Positions 16,949 to 25,724 of a stretch of 64,000 nt of DNA are shown one piece after another. This DNA is from Roseinatronobacter bogoriensis DSM 18756. GTDB taxonomy: Bacteria; Pseudomonadota; Alphaproteobacteria; Rhodobacterales; Rhodobacteraceae. Each line of letters starts with the position of its first letter. The stretch's first letter is position 1. Location: NCBI RefSeq assembly GCF_004366635.1, contig NZ_SORN01000002.1, positions 557,293 through 621,292 on the forward strand, given 5' to 3'. The position numbers were made by a program, and so were the translations under genes. A model generated the notes under the pieces. That model did not search any database. It had not been told where the DNA came from and worked only from the letters and a program-made list of their open reading frames with translations.

Positions 16949-18760
16949 ATGTTTCAGACCTACACCGCCTCTACCCGTCCCGAAGACGGCCCACCACGGC
17001 TGGCAGCCCTGCGTATGGCGTTACGGGACCTGGGGGTGGATGGCTATATCGTGCCCCGGGCCGATGCGCATCAGGGCGAATATGTCGCAGCATGTGACGA
17101 AAGGTTGGCCTGGCTGACGGGTTTCACCGGATCGGCGGGGTTTTGCATCGTGCTGCCAGATCGCGCGGGGTTATTCGTAGACGGGCGCTACCGCGTGCAG
17201 GCGCGGCTGCAATGCGCCACGGATTTCACACCCGTCAACTGGCCCGAAACCACGCCCGCCACCTGGGTTAGCACCGCTTGCGCGGATGGGGCCGTCATTG
17301 GCTTTGACCCCTGGCTTCACACCCCCAAAGAGATTGATACCCTGCAAGCGGGGCTTTCGGACAGCAGCGTAACCTTGCGCCCCGTAACCAATCAGATTGA
17401 TCCGCTCTGGGCAGACCGTCCTGCCGCGCCAATGGTCCCGGCACGCAACTACCCAGAGGCTTTGGCTGGCCGGTCATCGCAGGAAAAGCGCGCAGAACTG
17501 GCAAAAGCGCTTCAAAAGAACCGAGAACGCGCTGCCGTCTTGACCCAGCCAGACAGCATTTGCTGGCTGCTCAATATTCGGGGGGGCGACTTGCCGCGTC
17601 TGCCCGTCTTGCAAGGGTTCGCAATCGTGCATGATGACGGGCGCGTCGATCTGTTCACCGCACCGTCCAAATGTGCCGATCTGGATCTGGACGAAGGGGT
17701 CAGCATCCGTCCGTCCGAGGCGTTTGCGCCTGCGCTGCGGACCCTTTCGGGTATGGTGCGGCTGGACAAGGCCACTGTGCCGGTTGCCGTGGTCGATATC
17801 TTGCGTGAAGCCAATACCGACATCTCTTTCATGCAAGACCCCTGCACCATGCCCAAGGCCCGCAAGACCAAGGCCGAACTGGCTGGCGCACGCGCGGCCC
17901 ATCTGCGCGACGGCGCTGCAATGGCAGAGTTTCTGTGCTGGCTGGATGGACAGGCGCGACTCCTTCTGGACAGCCCCGATCATGTACTGACCGAGATCGA
18001 CATCGCGCGCCAGCTGGAACAATTCCGCATAGCGACCGGCGCATTGGAAGATATCAGCTTTGATACGATCGCAGGGTCTGGCCCGAACGGGGCAATTGTC
18101 CATTACCGCGTGACCGAAGGCAGCAACCGCCGCCTGATGCCGGGCGATCTGATGTTGGTCGATTCCGGCGGGCAATATCTGGATGGGACCACTGACATCA
18201 CGCGCACCATTGCAATAGGCCCTGTCGGCACCCACGAGGTCGAATGCTTTACCCGTGTTCTGCAAGGCATGATCGCAATCTCTCGGGCACGGTTCCCGCG
18301 CGGCGTGGCCGGCAGTCATCTTGATGCACTAGCGCGCTACCCGTTATGGCTGGCAGGGCAGGATTACGATCATGGCACCGGGCATGGTGTGGGGGCTTTT
18401 CTGTCGGTGCATGAAGGGCCGCAGCGGCTGTCACGTGTCAGCAATGTACCACTTGCAGAGGGCATGATTCTGTCCAACGAGCCGGGCTATTACCGCGAAG
18501 GTGCATTCGGCATTCGCATCGAAAATCTGATCGCCGTGCGCAAAGGAGAAACCCCAGACGGAGGCGATGCGCGAGACTGGCTTGAATTCGAAACCCTCAC
18601 CCTTGCCCCGATTGATCGCAGGCTGGTGCAGACCAGCATGCTTTGCCCGCAAGAGCGTGCGTGGCTTGACGCCTACCATATGCGCGTGGCAACCTTGCTT
18701 CAGCCAATGGTCAGTGAAACGACCGCTGCATGGCTGAGAGAAGCTTGCAAACCCATGTAA
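16949..18760 (+). CDS. aminopeptidase P family protein (Xaa-Pro aminopeptidase)
   Basis: A metallopeptidase that removes an N-terminal residue before proline. It is the long, three-domain form (603 residues): two creatinase N-terminal-like domains (about 1-310), then the pita-bread catalytic domain. Metal ligands are visible in VDSGGQYLDGTTDITRT near residue 408, HGTGHGVGAFLSVHEGP near 475 and SNEPGYYREGAFGIRIEN near 510. There is no signal peptide, so it is cytoplasmic. The ATG at 16949 (MFQTYTASTRPEDG) matches the family; an upstream start at 16853 would add 32 unmatched residues. It is followed by DUF427, 90 bp downstream on the same strand. Confidence 0.93.
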   Translation: MFQTYTASTRPEDGPPRLAALRMALRDLGVDGYIVPRADAHQGEYVAACDERLAWLTGFTGSAGFCIVLPDRAGLFVDGRYRVQARLQCATDFTPVNWPETTPATWVSTACADGAVIGFDPWLHTPKEIDTLQAGLSDSSVTLRPVTNQIDPLWADRPAAPMVPARNYPEALAGRSSQEKRAELAKALQKNRERAAVLTQPDSICWLLNIRGGDLPRLPVLQGFAIVHDDGRVDLFTAPSKCADLDLDEGVSIRPSEAFAPALRTLSGMVRLDKATVPVAVVDILREANTDISFMQDPCTMPKARKTKAELAGARAAHLRDGAAMAEFLCWLDGQARLLLDSPDHVLTEIDIARQLEQFRIATGALEDISFDTIAGSGPNGAIVHYRVTEGSNRRLMPGDLMLVDSGGQYLDGTTDITRTIAIGPVGTHEVECFTRVLQGMIAISRARFPRGVAGSHLDALARYPLWLAGQDYDHGTGHGVGAFLSVHEGPQRLSRVSNVPLAEGMILSNEPGYYREGAFGIRIENLIAVRKGETPDGGDARDWLEFETLTLAPIDRRLVQTSMLCPQERAWLDAYHMRVATLLQPMVSETTAAWLREACKPM

Positions 18761-18850
18761 ATGACCAAATGCGCGCTTTTGCCCGCTTTGCCTTTGTGTG
18801 CAGAGCCTGCGATAGTGCGGCGGAACGATAATCGAGAGGAACGAAGCAAG

Positions 18851-19189
18851 ATGAGCAATGTCAGAATTTACCCGGCGGTTGGCAAATGGGTCGTTCGCGC
18901 CAACGGATCGGTTATTGGCGAAAGCACCCGCGCGCTGGAACTGCTGCAACGCGACTACCCTTTCGTAATCTACTTTCCGCGCGAGGATATTGCTTCTGCT
19001 GTGCTGGACGCATCTGACCGCCCATTTATCTGTGATGACCGTGGGACTGGCGTGCATTTCCACGTCTCCAGCCCGGAAGGCGTGATTCAGAATGCGGCCT
19101 ATAGCCTGACCGACCCCACGCCGGAAGCCGCAGAATTGCGCGAGTACCTGGCCTTCGATGCAGGCAAGGTCACAGTCGAGCGGGTCTGA
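18851..19189 (+). CDS. DUF427 domain-containing protein
   Basis: A 112-residue cytoplasmic protein made almost entirely of the DUF427 domain: small, beta-rich, with VRANGSVIGESTRALELLQ near the N-terminus and VIYFPREDI in the middle. The YSLTDPTPEAAELREYLAFD tail is typical. The function is unknown. The ATG at 18851 has GAGAGGA about 9 nt upstream; starting at 18761 would add 30 unmatched residues. An intrinsic terminator follows the stop at 19249-19269. It is convergent with aroB. Confidence 0.9.
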   Translation: MSNVRIYPAVGKWVVRANGSVIGESTRALELLQRDYPFVIYFPREDIASAVLDASDRPFICDDRGTGVHFHVSSPEGVIQNAAYSLTDPTPEAAELREYLAFDAGKVTVERV

Positions 19190-19248
19190 ACCAGTCAGCC
19201 AAGGCAGGTGTTGCGATCATGCTGCCTTGGAAGAATGACTTTGCGACG

Positions 19249-19269
19249 GGGGCCAGTTCGGCCCCTTTT
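19249..19269 (+). terminator. rho-independent terminator after DUF427
   Basis: Stem GGGGCC (19249-19254), loop AGTTC, stem GGCCCC (19260-19265), then TTTT. It ends the rightward transcript before convergent aroB. A second hairpin, GCAAGCG/CGCTTGC at 19285-19305, lies closer to the aroB stop but lacks a U-tract. Confidence 0.75.
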
Positions 19270-19316
19270 GCATTACGTGAGAGGGCAAGCGGCAATATCG
19301 CTTGCACCGCCCCGCC

Positions 19317-20438
19317 TCAACTTCGCGCCGCCAGTGCCTCAACCAGAATGTTGCGCAGAACGTCACCGGGCACGTCATCACATACAAAACTTTCGCCGAT
19401 CCCGCGCGCAAGAATGAATCGCAAGCGACCGTCCTGCACCTTCTTGTCTTGCGCCATCAGCGCGACAAGTGCATCTGCATCAGGCAAATCGCCGGGAATA
19501 TCGGCCAGATCAACCGCCATACCCATGGAGCGCAGATGCGCGCGCACGCGGCTGGGGGTTTCCTGCGCGCATAACCCCATCCGGGCAGAAAGTTCATAAG
19601 CCAGTGCGCAACCGATCGCCACGCCCTCGCCATGCAGCAACCGTTCGGAATAGCCTGTCGCGGCTTCCAGCGCATGACAGAACGTATGGCCAAGGTTCAA
19701 AAGCGCGCGCTCGCCTTGTTCCGTCTCGTCACGCGCGACGATCCCGGCTTTCATCTCGACCGACCGGCGTACGGCATATTGGCGCAAGCCCTTGTCACCC
19801 TGTGCCAATGCAGGGCCATTGATCTCCAACCACTCGAAAAACGCGGCATCGCCCAACAGGCCGTATTTCACCACTTCCCCATAGCCCGCCAGAAAATCCC
19901 GCCTCGGCAAGGTATCCAGCAGGTCGATATCGGCCAGAACCAGGCTGGGCTGATGGAACGCACCCACAAGATTCTTACCGTGATATGTGTTGATACCAGT
20001 CTTGCCCCCGACAGAGCTGTCCACCTGCGCCAAAAGCGAGGTCGGCACCTGCACAAAGCGCACACCACGGCGCAGTACTGCCGCGGCAAAACCGCCAAGA
20101 TCCCCGATCACCCCGCCGCCAAGTGCGACAACAATATCACGCCGCTCCACTTTTTCGTCCAACAGCCATTCGACCGAAGCGCGCAAGCCTTCCCACCCCT
20201 TGGTCGCCTCGCCCGGCGCAAGGGCATGTGCGGCGCTGCTGATACCTTGCGCCAACAGGCCCGCCTTCAACCCCTCCAGATGCAAGGCCGCAACGCGGCT
20301 TTCCGTCAGCACAGCCACCCGCTTTCGCGCTAGCAAGGGCTGCATCAGGGCACCTGCCTGCGCCAGCAATCCCTGCCCGATCACGACATCATAAGCCCGC
20401 GCGCCCAATGGCACATGCACCCGGTCAATCTGCGTCAT
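19317..20438 (-). CDS. aroB: 3-dehydroquinate synthase
   Basis: Second step of the shikimate pathway: converts DAHP to 3-dehydroquinate, NAD- and zinc-dependent, cytoplasmic. The 373-residue protein has the NAD-binding GGGVIGDLGGFAAAVLRRG near 105, PTSLLAQVDSSVGGKTGINT near 130 and the metal-site LLNLGHTFCHALEAATGY and LLHGEGVAIG regions in the C-terminal half. Its ATG overlaps the aroK stop by 4 bp (ATGA), so the pair is translationally coupled, as is common in proteobacteria. Confidence 0.97.
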   Translation of the reverse strand: MTQIDRVHVPLGARAYDVVIGQGLLAQAGALMQPLLARKRVAVLTESRVAALHLEGLKAGLLAQGISSAAHALAPGEATKGWEGLRASVEWLLDEKVERRDIVVALGGGVIGDLGGFAAAVLRRGVRFVQVPTSLLAQVDSSVGGKTGINTYHGKNLVGAFHQPSLVLADIDLLDTLPRRDFLAGYGEVVKYGLLGDAAFFEWLEINGPALAQGDKGLRQYAVRRSVEMKAGIVARDETEQGERALLNLGHTFCHALEAATGYSERLLHGEGVAIGCALAYELSARMGLCAQETPSRVRAHLRSMGMAVDLADIPGDLPDADALVALMAQDKKVQDGRLRFILARGIGESFVCDDVPGDVLRNILVEALAARS

Positions 20439-20980
20439 GTTGATACACCTTCCAGAACATCCGCGCGCGAGGCGAGTTTTGTCAGCACGGCGCGGGCCGT
20501 GTCAGCGATGGCATAAGCGGGCAATGTCTCGACCACCAGATCAGCCTTGGCATATAATGGCTCTCGCTGCGCCAGCAGATCGGCTAGGGTCGCACGCGGG
20601 TTCGCCGTCATGAGCAAGGGACGGGTCGTTTTCTGTCGCACCCGCGACCACAGCAACTCAAGATCAGCCCGAAGCCAGACGGAAACACCCAAATCCGAAA
20701 TCAAGGCGCGTGTTTTCGCGTTCAGGAACGCGCCACCGCCGACAGACAGAACACCCGGCGTCCCGCGCATCAACCGTGCAATGACCTCTGCCTCGCGCGC
20801 GCGGAAGAAATCTTCGCCATCACGTTCAAAAATCTCTGAGATGCTCATTGCAGCGGCAGCAACAATTTCTTCGTCCGAATCAAGGAAAGGCACCGCAAGC
20901 ATGCGGGCCAGTTCCTTGCCGACAGCCGTCTTGCCTGCCCCCATCATCCCGACGAGGACAACTGTCTTGTGCAGTTTCAT
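20435..20980 (-). CDS. aroK: shikimate kinase
   Basis: Phosphorylates shikimate at O3 using ATP, the fifth step of the shikimate pathway. The 181-residue protein shows the P-loop GMMGAGKTAVGKELA near residue 12, the shikimate-binding DSDEEI near 36, the family motif VLSVGGGAFLN near 80, and the LID region around RVRQKTTRPLL. It is the first gene of the aroK-aroB operon. The 144-bp region to the divergent small membrane protein gene at 21125 should hold both promoters. Confidence 0.96.
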   Translation of the reverse strand: MKLHKTVVLVGMMGAGKTAVGKELARMLAVPFLDSDEEIVAAAAMSISEIFERDGEDFFRAREAEVIARLMRGTPGVLSVGGGAFLNAKTRALISDLGVSVWLRADLELLWSRVRQKTTRPLLMTANPRATLADLLAQREPLYAKADLVVETLPAYAIADTARAVLTKLASRADVLEGVST

Positions 20981-21124
20981 GCCAGTGTCGTCCCCTCGTC
21001 ATTCAATTTTCAAGTTTTCGTAGCCTGCCTGTTTATTGTCGTGATATTGCGTCATTGTCGACCGGTAAACCCCCAGAGTCATCTCGCATCACAGAGGGGT
21101 AGGAATTAAGAAAGGCAGGCCCGA

Positions 21125-21259
21125 ATGCGCTATATTTTTCGTTTTTTGCTGGTGCTGGTGCTGCTGGCCGCAGTCGCTGTCGTCGCATATTCATATGTTG
21201 GCGACCTTACCGCGCAGCGCACACCGACCGAAACCCCTGTGACATTGGAAGTGAATTGA
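21125..21259 (+). CDS. 44-residue single-pass membrane protein
   Basis: Starts at ATG 21125 (MRYIFRFLLVLVLLAAVAVV) and ends with TGA at 21257-21259. A strongly hydrophobic helix spans residues about 5-25 after a short basic leader, followed by a polar tail of about 18 residues rich in Thr and Pro. It is too short to carry a domain. The TTG of the next gene overlaps its stop (TTGA), a typical mark of translational coupling, which supports it as a real gene. AAGAAAGGCAGGC upstream gives AGGC-type spacing to the ATG. Function unknown; probably in the inner membrane, tail outside. Confidence 0.7.
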   Translation: MRYIFRFLLVLVLLAAVAVVAYSYVGDLTAQRTPTETPVTLEVN

Positions 21260-22842
21260 AAAGACCTCGGTCACAATATCGCGCCCTCTGGCTCTGTGCT
21301 GCATTGATCAGCATTCCCGTTGGTCCCGCTGCCCTTGCGCAGGATATGGGCACACCGCTCAGCGCGATCGACTGGCTGGAACAGGCGATGACTGCGCCGC
21401 TGCCCCAACCCGGGGACCCGCAGCCACCGCCTTTAGCGCCTGACGACACGATCATAAGCTTGCCCGCCCCGCATTTCGAAGAAATATCCACCGCGCCGCT
21501 GGGCAGTTCGGACCTTGAAACAACCGGCCTGTTCACCGCAGAGCGCGTTGGCCTGCCGCGCGCGCTTTGGGGGCCAACGCCCACGGCAGAGATTATCTCC
21601 GCGATCATTGATCTGCCCTCGGACACAATGCCTGCCGCAGCGCGACTGGCGCTGCGACTGCTTATGGCAGAATTTGCGCCCCCCTTGCAAAATATCCCCG
21701 AAACGCGCGGCGCATTGCTGCTGGCGCGGGTTGACAAGCTGGTTGAACTTGGCGCGCTGGAACAGGCGGGGCAACTGATCGAAGCCGCACCCGAAACAAG
21801 TGCCGCGCTGAATGCGCGTGCCTTCGATATCGCGCTGCTTCTGGGCGAAGAGGATCGGGCCTGCGCCCATATGAGCGGCCAGATCAGTGCGCAACACAGC
21901 CATTCTGCCCAGGTTTTCTGCATGGCGCGGCGCGGCGATTGGCAAGCCGCCTATACCAGCTTGCAAGTTGGCAGAAGCCTTGGCTTGCTGGACGAAGCCG
22001 AGGCCGCATTGCTGACGCGCTTTCTTGAGGAAGAAGAAGGTGATGGCCAGACAGCACCGCCCCAACACATCACCCCGCTGGGCTGGCGGATCATGGAGGC
22101 TTTGGGCGACCCGGTCACAACAGCAAGCCTGCCAGTGGCCTTTGCCCATGCGGACCTGCGGGGCACCTCCGGATGGCGCGCTCAGCTTGACGCGGCTGAA
22201 AGGCTGACCCGTGCAGGTGTGTTGCAGCCCAACCGCCTGCTTGGGCTGTATACGCAGCGCCGCGCGGCGGCTTCGGGCGGGTTATGGGAACGTGTCCGGG
22301 TGATTCAGCGCCTCGATCGAGCAATCCAGCAAAGAAGTAACGCCGCCATCAGCGAAGCATTGATCGACGCCTGGCCGCTCTTTACCGCCGTCGAACTGGA
22401 AGTTGCGTTTGCGCAAATGAAAGTGGACGCACTTTCTGACGCGACCTTGACGCCTCAGGCGTCTGACATCCTGTGGCAAATGATGATGGTGTCACAAGAA
22501 CCTCATGAACGGGCAATTGACTTGACCCCGGATACAGGCTTGAGACGCTTTGTCATGGCTTTGGCATTGAATGATGACTTGCCTGAGCTGAGCAATTCTT
22601 CAATGGCGGGCGCAATACAGGCCGCGTTTTCCAGCACAGAGCTTCCGCAGCAAGTGCAAGCAGCCCTTGACGCTGGCGCCTTGGGGCTGACCTTGCTGGG
22701 CGCGTTATCCCAGATCGCGGATGCTGCCGCAGGCGATTTGCATGCGGCAACCCTTGGGTTGCAACGTTTGCGCGCATTGGGGCTGGACCCCGTCGCCCGT
22801 CAGATAGCAATCGAATTGTTATTGCTGGAACGGCGCGGATGA
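21256..22842 (+). CDS. exported alpha-helical protein of unknown function
   Basis: A 528-residue protein with a signal peptide: basic MKRPRSQYR, hydrophobic core to about 24, cleavage probably after AALA near residue 28. The mature part is helical and Ala/Leu-rich with no catalytic motif. Several stretches with repeated helix pairs (for example ALLLARVDKLVELGALEQAG around 153-172) suggest a TPR-like solenoid, but this is only an impression. The start is TTG at 21256, overlapping the stop of the tiny membrane gene. Its own stop overlaps xerD by 4 bp (ATGA). The three genes therefore form one translational unit. Confidence 0.78.
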   Translation: MKRPRSQYRALWLCAALISIPVGPAALAQDMGTPLSAIDWLEQAMTAPLPQPGDPQPPPLAPDDTIISLPAPHFEEISTAPLGSSDLETTGLFTAERVGLPRALWGPTPTAEIISAIIDLPSDTMPAAARLALRLLMAEFAPPLQNIPETRGALLLARVDKLVELGALEQAGQLIEAAPETSAALNARAFDIALLLGEEDRACAHMSGQISAQHSHSAQVFCMARRGDWQAAYTSLQVGRSLGLLDEAEAALLTRFLEEEEGDGQTAPPQHITPLGWRIMEALGDPVTTASLPVAFAHADLRGTSGWRAQLDAAERLTRAGVLQPNRLLGLYTQRRAAASGGLWERVRVIQRLDRAIQQRSNAAISEALIDAWPLFTAVELEVAFAQMKVDALSDATLTPQASDILWQMMMVSQEPHERAIDLTPDTGLRRFVMALALNDDLPELSNSSMAGAIQAAFSSTELPQQVQAALDAGALGLTLLGALSQIADAAAGDLHAATLGLQRLRALGLDPVARQIAIELLLLERRG

Positions 22843-23783
22843 AATACGCCGCCGAACAGGATGCGTTGCGCTGGATTTCTACCTTTCTGGAAGCCCACGC
22901 TGCCGAGCAAGGTTCTGCACGCAATACGCAATTGGCCTATGCGCGCGACTTGCGCGATTTCGGGGAATGGTGCGCAAGTCGTGGCCATGCATTTGCAAAT
23001 ATCACCCGCGCAGAGATCGAATCCTATCTGATGCATTGTGACGCGCAGGGGCTTGCACAATCCACCCGTGCGCGGCGTCTGGCCTCTATCCGGCAACTGT
23101 TTCGCTTCGCCTATGCTGAAAACTGGCGCGGCGATGATCCTGCCAGCCGGATCGCAGGCCCCGGAAAATCCAAAAAACTGCCGCAGACACTCAGCGCGGA
23201 TGATGTGGATGCCTTGCTTCATGCCGCGCGAACAACCGGGCGCAGCGCGCGCGACAGGTTGCGCAATACCTGCCTGCTTGAACTGCTCTATGCGACAGGT
23301 TTGCGTGTCACCGAGTTGGTCAGCCTGCCTGTTCTGGCTGTGCGCGGTGACCCGCGTATGATCCTTGTCCGCGGTAAAGGGGACAAGGAACGTATGGTCC
23401 CGCTGTCAGAACCAGCACGACAGGCGTTATCCGCATGGTTACAGGACTGGGACGAACAGGCTGCCGAATTGCGCGCCAAGCGCCGTGCAGAGCCGCGTTT
23501 CCTGTTCCCGTCAAGTGGTCGAGAGGGGCATTTAAGCAGGGTCGGTTTCTATCTGATCCTGAAAGACATTGCGCTGGCAGCCGGGTTGGACCCGACACGC
23601 ATCAGCCCGCATGTGTTGCGCCATGCCTTTGCCACGCATCTTCTGGCGGGCGGGGCCGATCTTCGGGCAATACAAACCCTTCTCGGTCATGCCGATGTTT
23701 CGACTACAGAAATCTACACCCATGTTCTGGAGGAACGGCTCAGGACACTGGTGCTGGATCACCACCCGCTCGCAAAGCCATGA
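22839..23783 (+). CDS. xerD: tyrosine recombinase XerD
   Basis: Resolves chromosome dimers at dif together with XerC, assisted by FtsK. The 314-residue protein has the SAM-like core-binding domain (about 1-95) and the catalytic domain. ATGLRVTELVSLP near residue 152 carries the first catalytic Arg, VRGKGDKERMVPLS the Lys, HVLRHAFATHLL the H-x-x-R, LLGHADVSTTEIYTHV the second His and the Tyr nucleophile. Together these give the full R-K-H-R-H-Y set. Its stop codon lies 44 bp inside the convergent lpxB gene. The start overlaps the upstream exported-protein gene. Confidence 0.93.
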   Translation: MKYAAEQDALRWISTFLEAHAAEQGSARNTQLAYARDLRDFGEWCASRGHAFANITRAEIESYLMHCDAQGLAQSTRARRLASIRQLFRFAYAENWRGDDPASRIAGPGKSKKLPQTLSADDVDALLHAARTTGRSARDRLRNTCLLELLYATGLRVTELVSLPVLAVRGDPRMILVRGKGDKERMVPLSEPARQALSAWLQDWDEQAAELRAKRRAEPRFLFPSSGREGHLSRVGFYLILKDIALAAGLDPTRISPHVLRHAFATHLLAGGADLRAIQTLLGHADVSTTEIYTHVLEERLRTLVLDHHPLAKP

Positions 23784-24900
23784 AGTTCAGGACCGAGCGC
23801 GCGGCGCGCAGTCCGGGTGCCTCTTTTCCCTGTCCCAGCCGGGTCATGGTCACCCGCATCGCCTGATGCTGCGCATCGCGGGCGGATGGTGTTTCAATCA
23901 GGGCTTTCAACGCGGGTGCAATCTTGTCCGGGGTGCAGTCATGGCCCAGAAATTCCGGCACGGCGCGCGTCTCTGATACCAGATTGACCAGAGTGACCGT
24001 GTCCAGCCGGATCAATCGCTTCGCCAGAAACCGCGTCAGCGGGTTCACATCATAAGCAATGACCATAGGCGTTTCACTCGCCGCAAGCTCTAACGAAACA
24101 GTACCCGAAGCAGCCAGCGCCAATTCTGCCGCAGCGAATGCCGCGCGTTTCTCGATCTTGTCGGTCAGAACATGCGCAGAGACTTTCCAGCGCGCGACTT
24201 CGGCGCGCATTGCATCGGCCTGAGACAGGACAGTTGGAACCAACACCTGCATGCCATCGGGGACCACCTTTGCCAGCGCCGCCCCGAAACGTGGGGCCAG
24301 CCGCGCAATCTCGCCCCTGCGAGAGCCGGGCAAGGCCAGCATGATCCGGCCAGAAAAACGCGCGCGCAAGCCCGCTATCTCTGATTCAGAAGCGCGTGGC
24401 TCTGACACAACCGGGTGGCCAACAAAATCGCAACTCATGCCAGCGGCATGCATAAAGGGCGGCTCGAACGGAAGCAGGGCCAGCACGTGATCCACCAGCG
24501 GTGCCATGCGCGCAGCCCGCCCCGGACGCCACGCCCAGACCGACGGGGCGACATAATGCACCACCGGCAGATCAGGACGCGATTTGCGCGCAAGACGCAG
24601 CACGCGGAGGCAGAAATCTGGGCTGTCTATCGTGACGACAAGATCAGGCTGGTGTTCCTCTATCGCGGCGGCAGTCTGCGCGATGCGCTGGCGCAACAAA
24701 CGAATGCGCGGCAACACCTCTGCCAGCCCCATCACTGACAGGTCCGACATCGGAAAGAGAGAGGACAGCCCTGCGCCTTCCATCCCCTCGCCGCCGATTC
24801 CGGCAAAAGTCATATGTGGATCAAGTTCGGTCAATCCCGCCATCAAAGCCGCGCCAAGCTTGTCGCCCGACGGCTCGCCTGCGATGATGAAAACCTTCAC
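23740..24900 (-). CDS. lpxB: lipid-A-disaccharide synthase
   Basis: Joins UDP-2,3-diacylglucosamine and lipid X to make the lipid A disaccharide; peripheral inner-membrane GT19 enzyme. The 386-residue protein starts with GTG at 24900 (VKVFIIAGEPSGDKLGAAL), overlapping the lpxI stop by 4 bp (GTGA). The GEPSGD motif, GIGGEGMEGAG and the C-terminal SGTVSLELAASETPMV are typical. Its last 44 bp overlap the end of xerD on the opposite strand. Last gene of the lipid A cluster. Confidence 0.95.
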   Translation of the reverse strand: MKVFIIAGEPSGDKLGAALMAGLTELDPHMTFAGIGGEGMEGAGLSSLFPMSDLSVMGLAEVLPRIRLLRQRIAQTAAAIEEHQPDLVVTIDSPDFCLRVLRLARKSRPDLPVVHYVAPSVWAWRPGRAARMAPLVDHVLALLPFEPPFMHAAGMSCDFVGHPVVSEPRASESEIAGLRARFSGRIMLALPGSRRGEIARLAPRFGAALAKVVPDGMQVLVPTVLSQADAMRAEVARWKVSAHVLTDKIEKRAAFAAAELALAASGTVSLELAASETPMVIAYDVNPLTRFLAKRLIRLDTVTLVNLVSETRAVPEFLGHDCTPDKIAPALKALIETPSARDAQHQAMRVTMTRLGQGKEAPGLRAARSVLNFMALRAGGDPAPVS

Positions 24901-25724
24901 GCGCCCTCTCGTGCCCAAAGGAACAGGCCAAGCGCATTGGCACGCGCAACCATCTCGTCACGGTCGATAAGCAACACGCCACCCGCCTCAAAGGCTATAC
25001 CACGCAGCCCGGCAGAATGGGCCGCCAGAACCGTTTCCGGGCCAAGCGCGGGCAGATCAATACGACGGTCCTGCCCCGGTTTGGGCGCCTTGCAGAAGAC
25101 CCCGCCTTCGGGCAGTGCAAGGTCACCCGCACGCAATTCTGCCAGATGTGCCAGCATCGCATCTGTTCCCGGCAACGCCTCAAGTGCCAGACATTGGCCG
25201 CGCGACACAACGCAACCTTGCCCAACATCCGCGGCACCTGTCATGCGCAAGATCTCGAAGCCGCGCGCGGCATCTTGCTTGTCCGCGCCCTTGGGTTCAA
25301 CGTTGCTCAGCATTGACGCCGGCGCGACCAGATCGGGGCAAATATCCTGCGCGCCAACCACATCCAAGCCCCATTCGCCCATCAAAGCAATCACTTCGCG
25401 CAATGTGCCATCATCGCCACGGTTCATTGCAGCCATGATGCGCGGCAAAAGCTGCATCGTAGCAGGGTCAATCAGTGCAGGGTCAAGGCGGGGGCGGTGG
25501 ACGCCACCTGCAAAAACAGCCTGCGTCACCCCCATATCCTGCAACTTGTCCAGAAACGGCACAAGGCGTTCCAGCCGAAAGCGCAGCACATCATCGCGGG
25601 TGGAACTCAGGCTTTCAAAGCCTTCCATCTCTGCCAACACATAGGCACGCCCATCGGCCTGAAGATGATCCGCCAGCACATGTGGCAGCCGCCCCCGACC
25701 AGAGATCAGAGCAATCTTGCTCAT
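24897..25724 (-). CDS. lpxI: UDP-2,3-diacylglucosamine diphosphatase, LpxI type
   Basis: Hydrolyses UDP-2,3-diacylglucosamine to lipid X and UMP in lipid A synthesis. This is the LpxI family used by many alphaproteobacteria in place of LpxH, to which it is unrelated. The 275-residue protein starts MSKIALISGRGRLPHVLADHL and has the conserved central GGVHRPRLDPALID and the C-terminal GPETVLAAHSAGLRGIAFEAG. It overlaps lpxA and lpxB by 4 bp on either side, so lpxA-lpxI-lpxB are translationally linked. Confidence 0.93.
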   Translation of the reverse strand: MSKIALISGRGRLPHVLADHLQADGRAYVLAEMEGFESLSSTRDDVLRFRLERLVPFLDKLQDMGVTQAVFAGGVHRPRLDPALIDPATMQLLPRIMAAMNRGDDGTLREVIALMGEWGLDVVGAQDICPDLVAPASMLSNVEPKGADKQDAARGFEILRMTGAADVGQGCVVSRGQCLALEALPGTDAMLAHLAELRAGDLALPEGGVFCKAPKPGQDRRIDLPALGPETVLAAHSAGLRGIAFEAGGVLLIDRDEMVARANALGLFLWAREGA

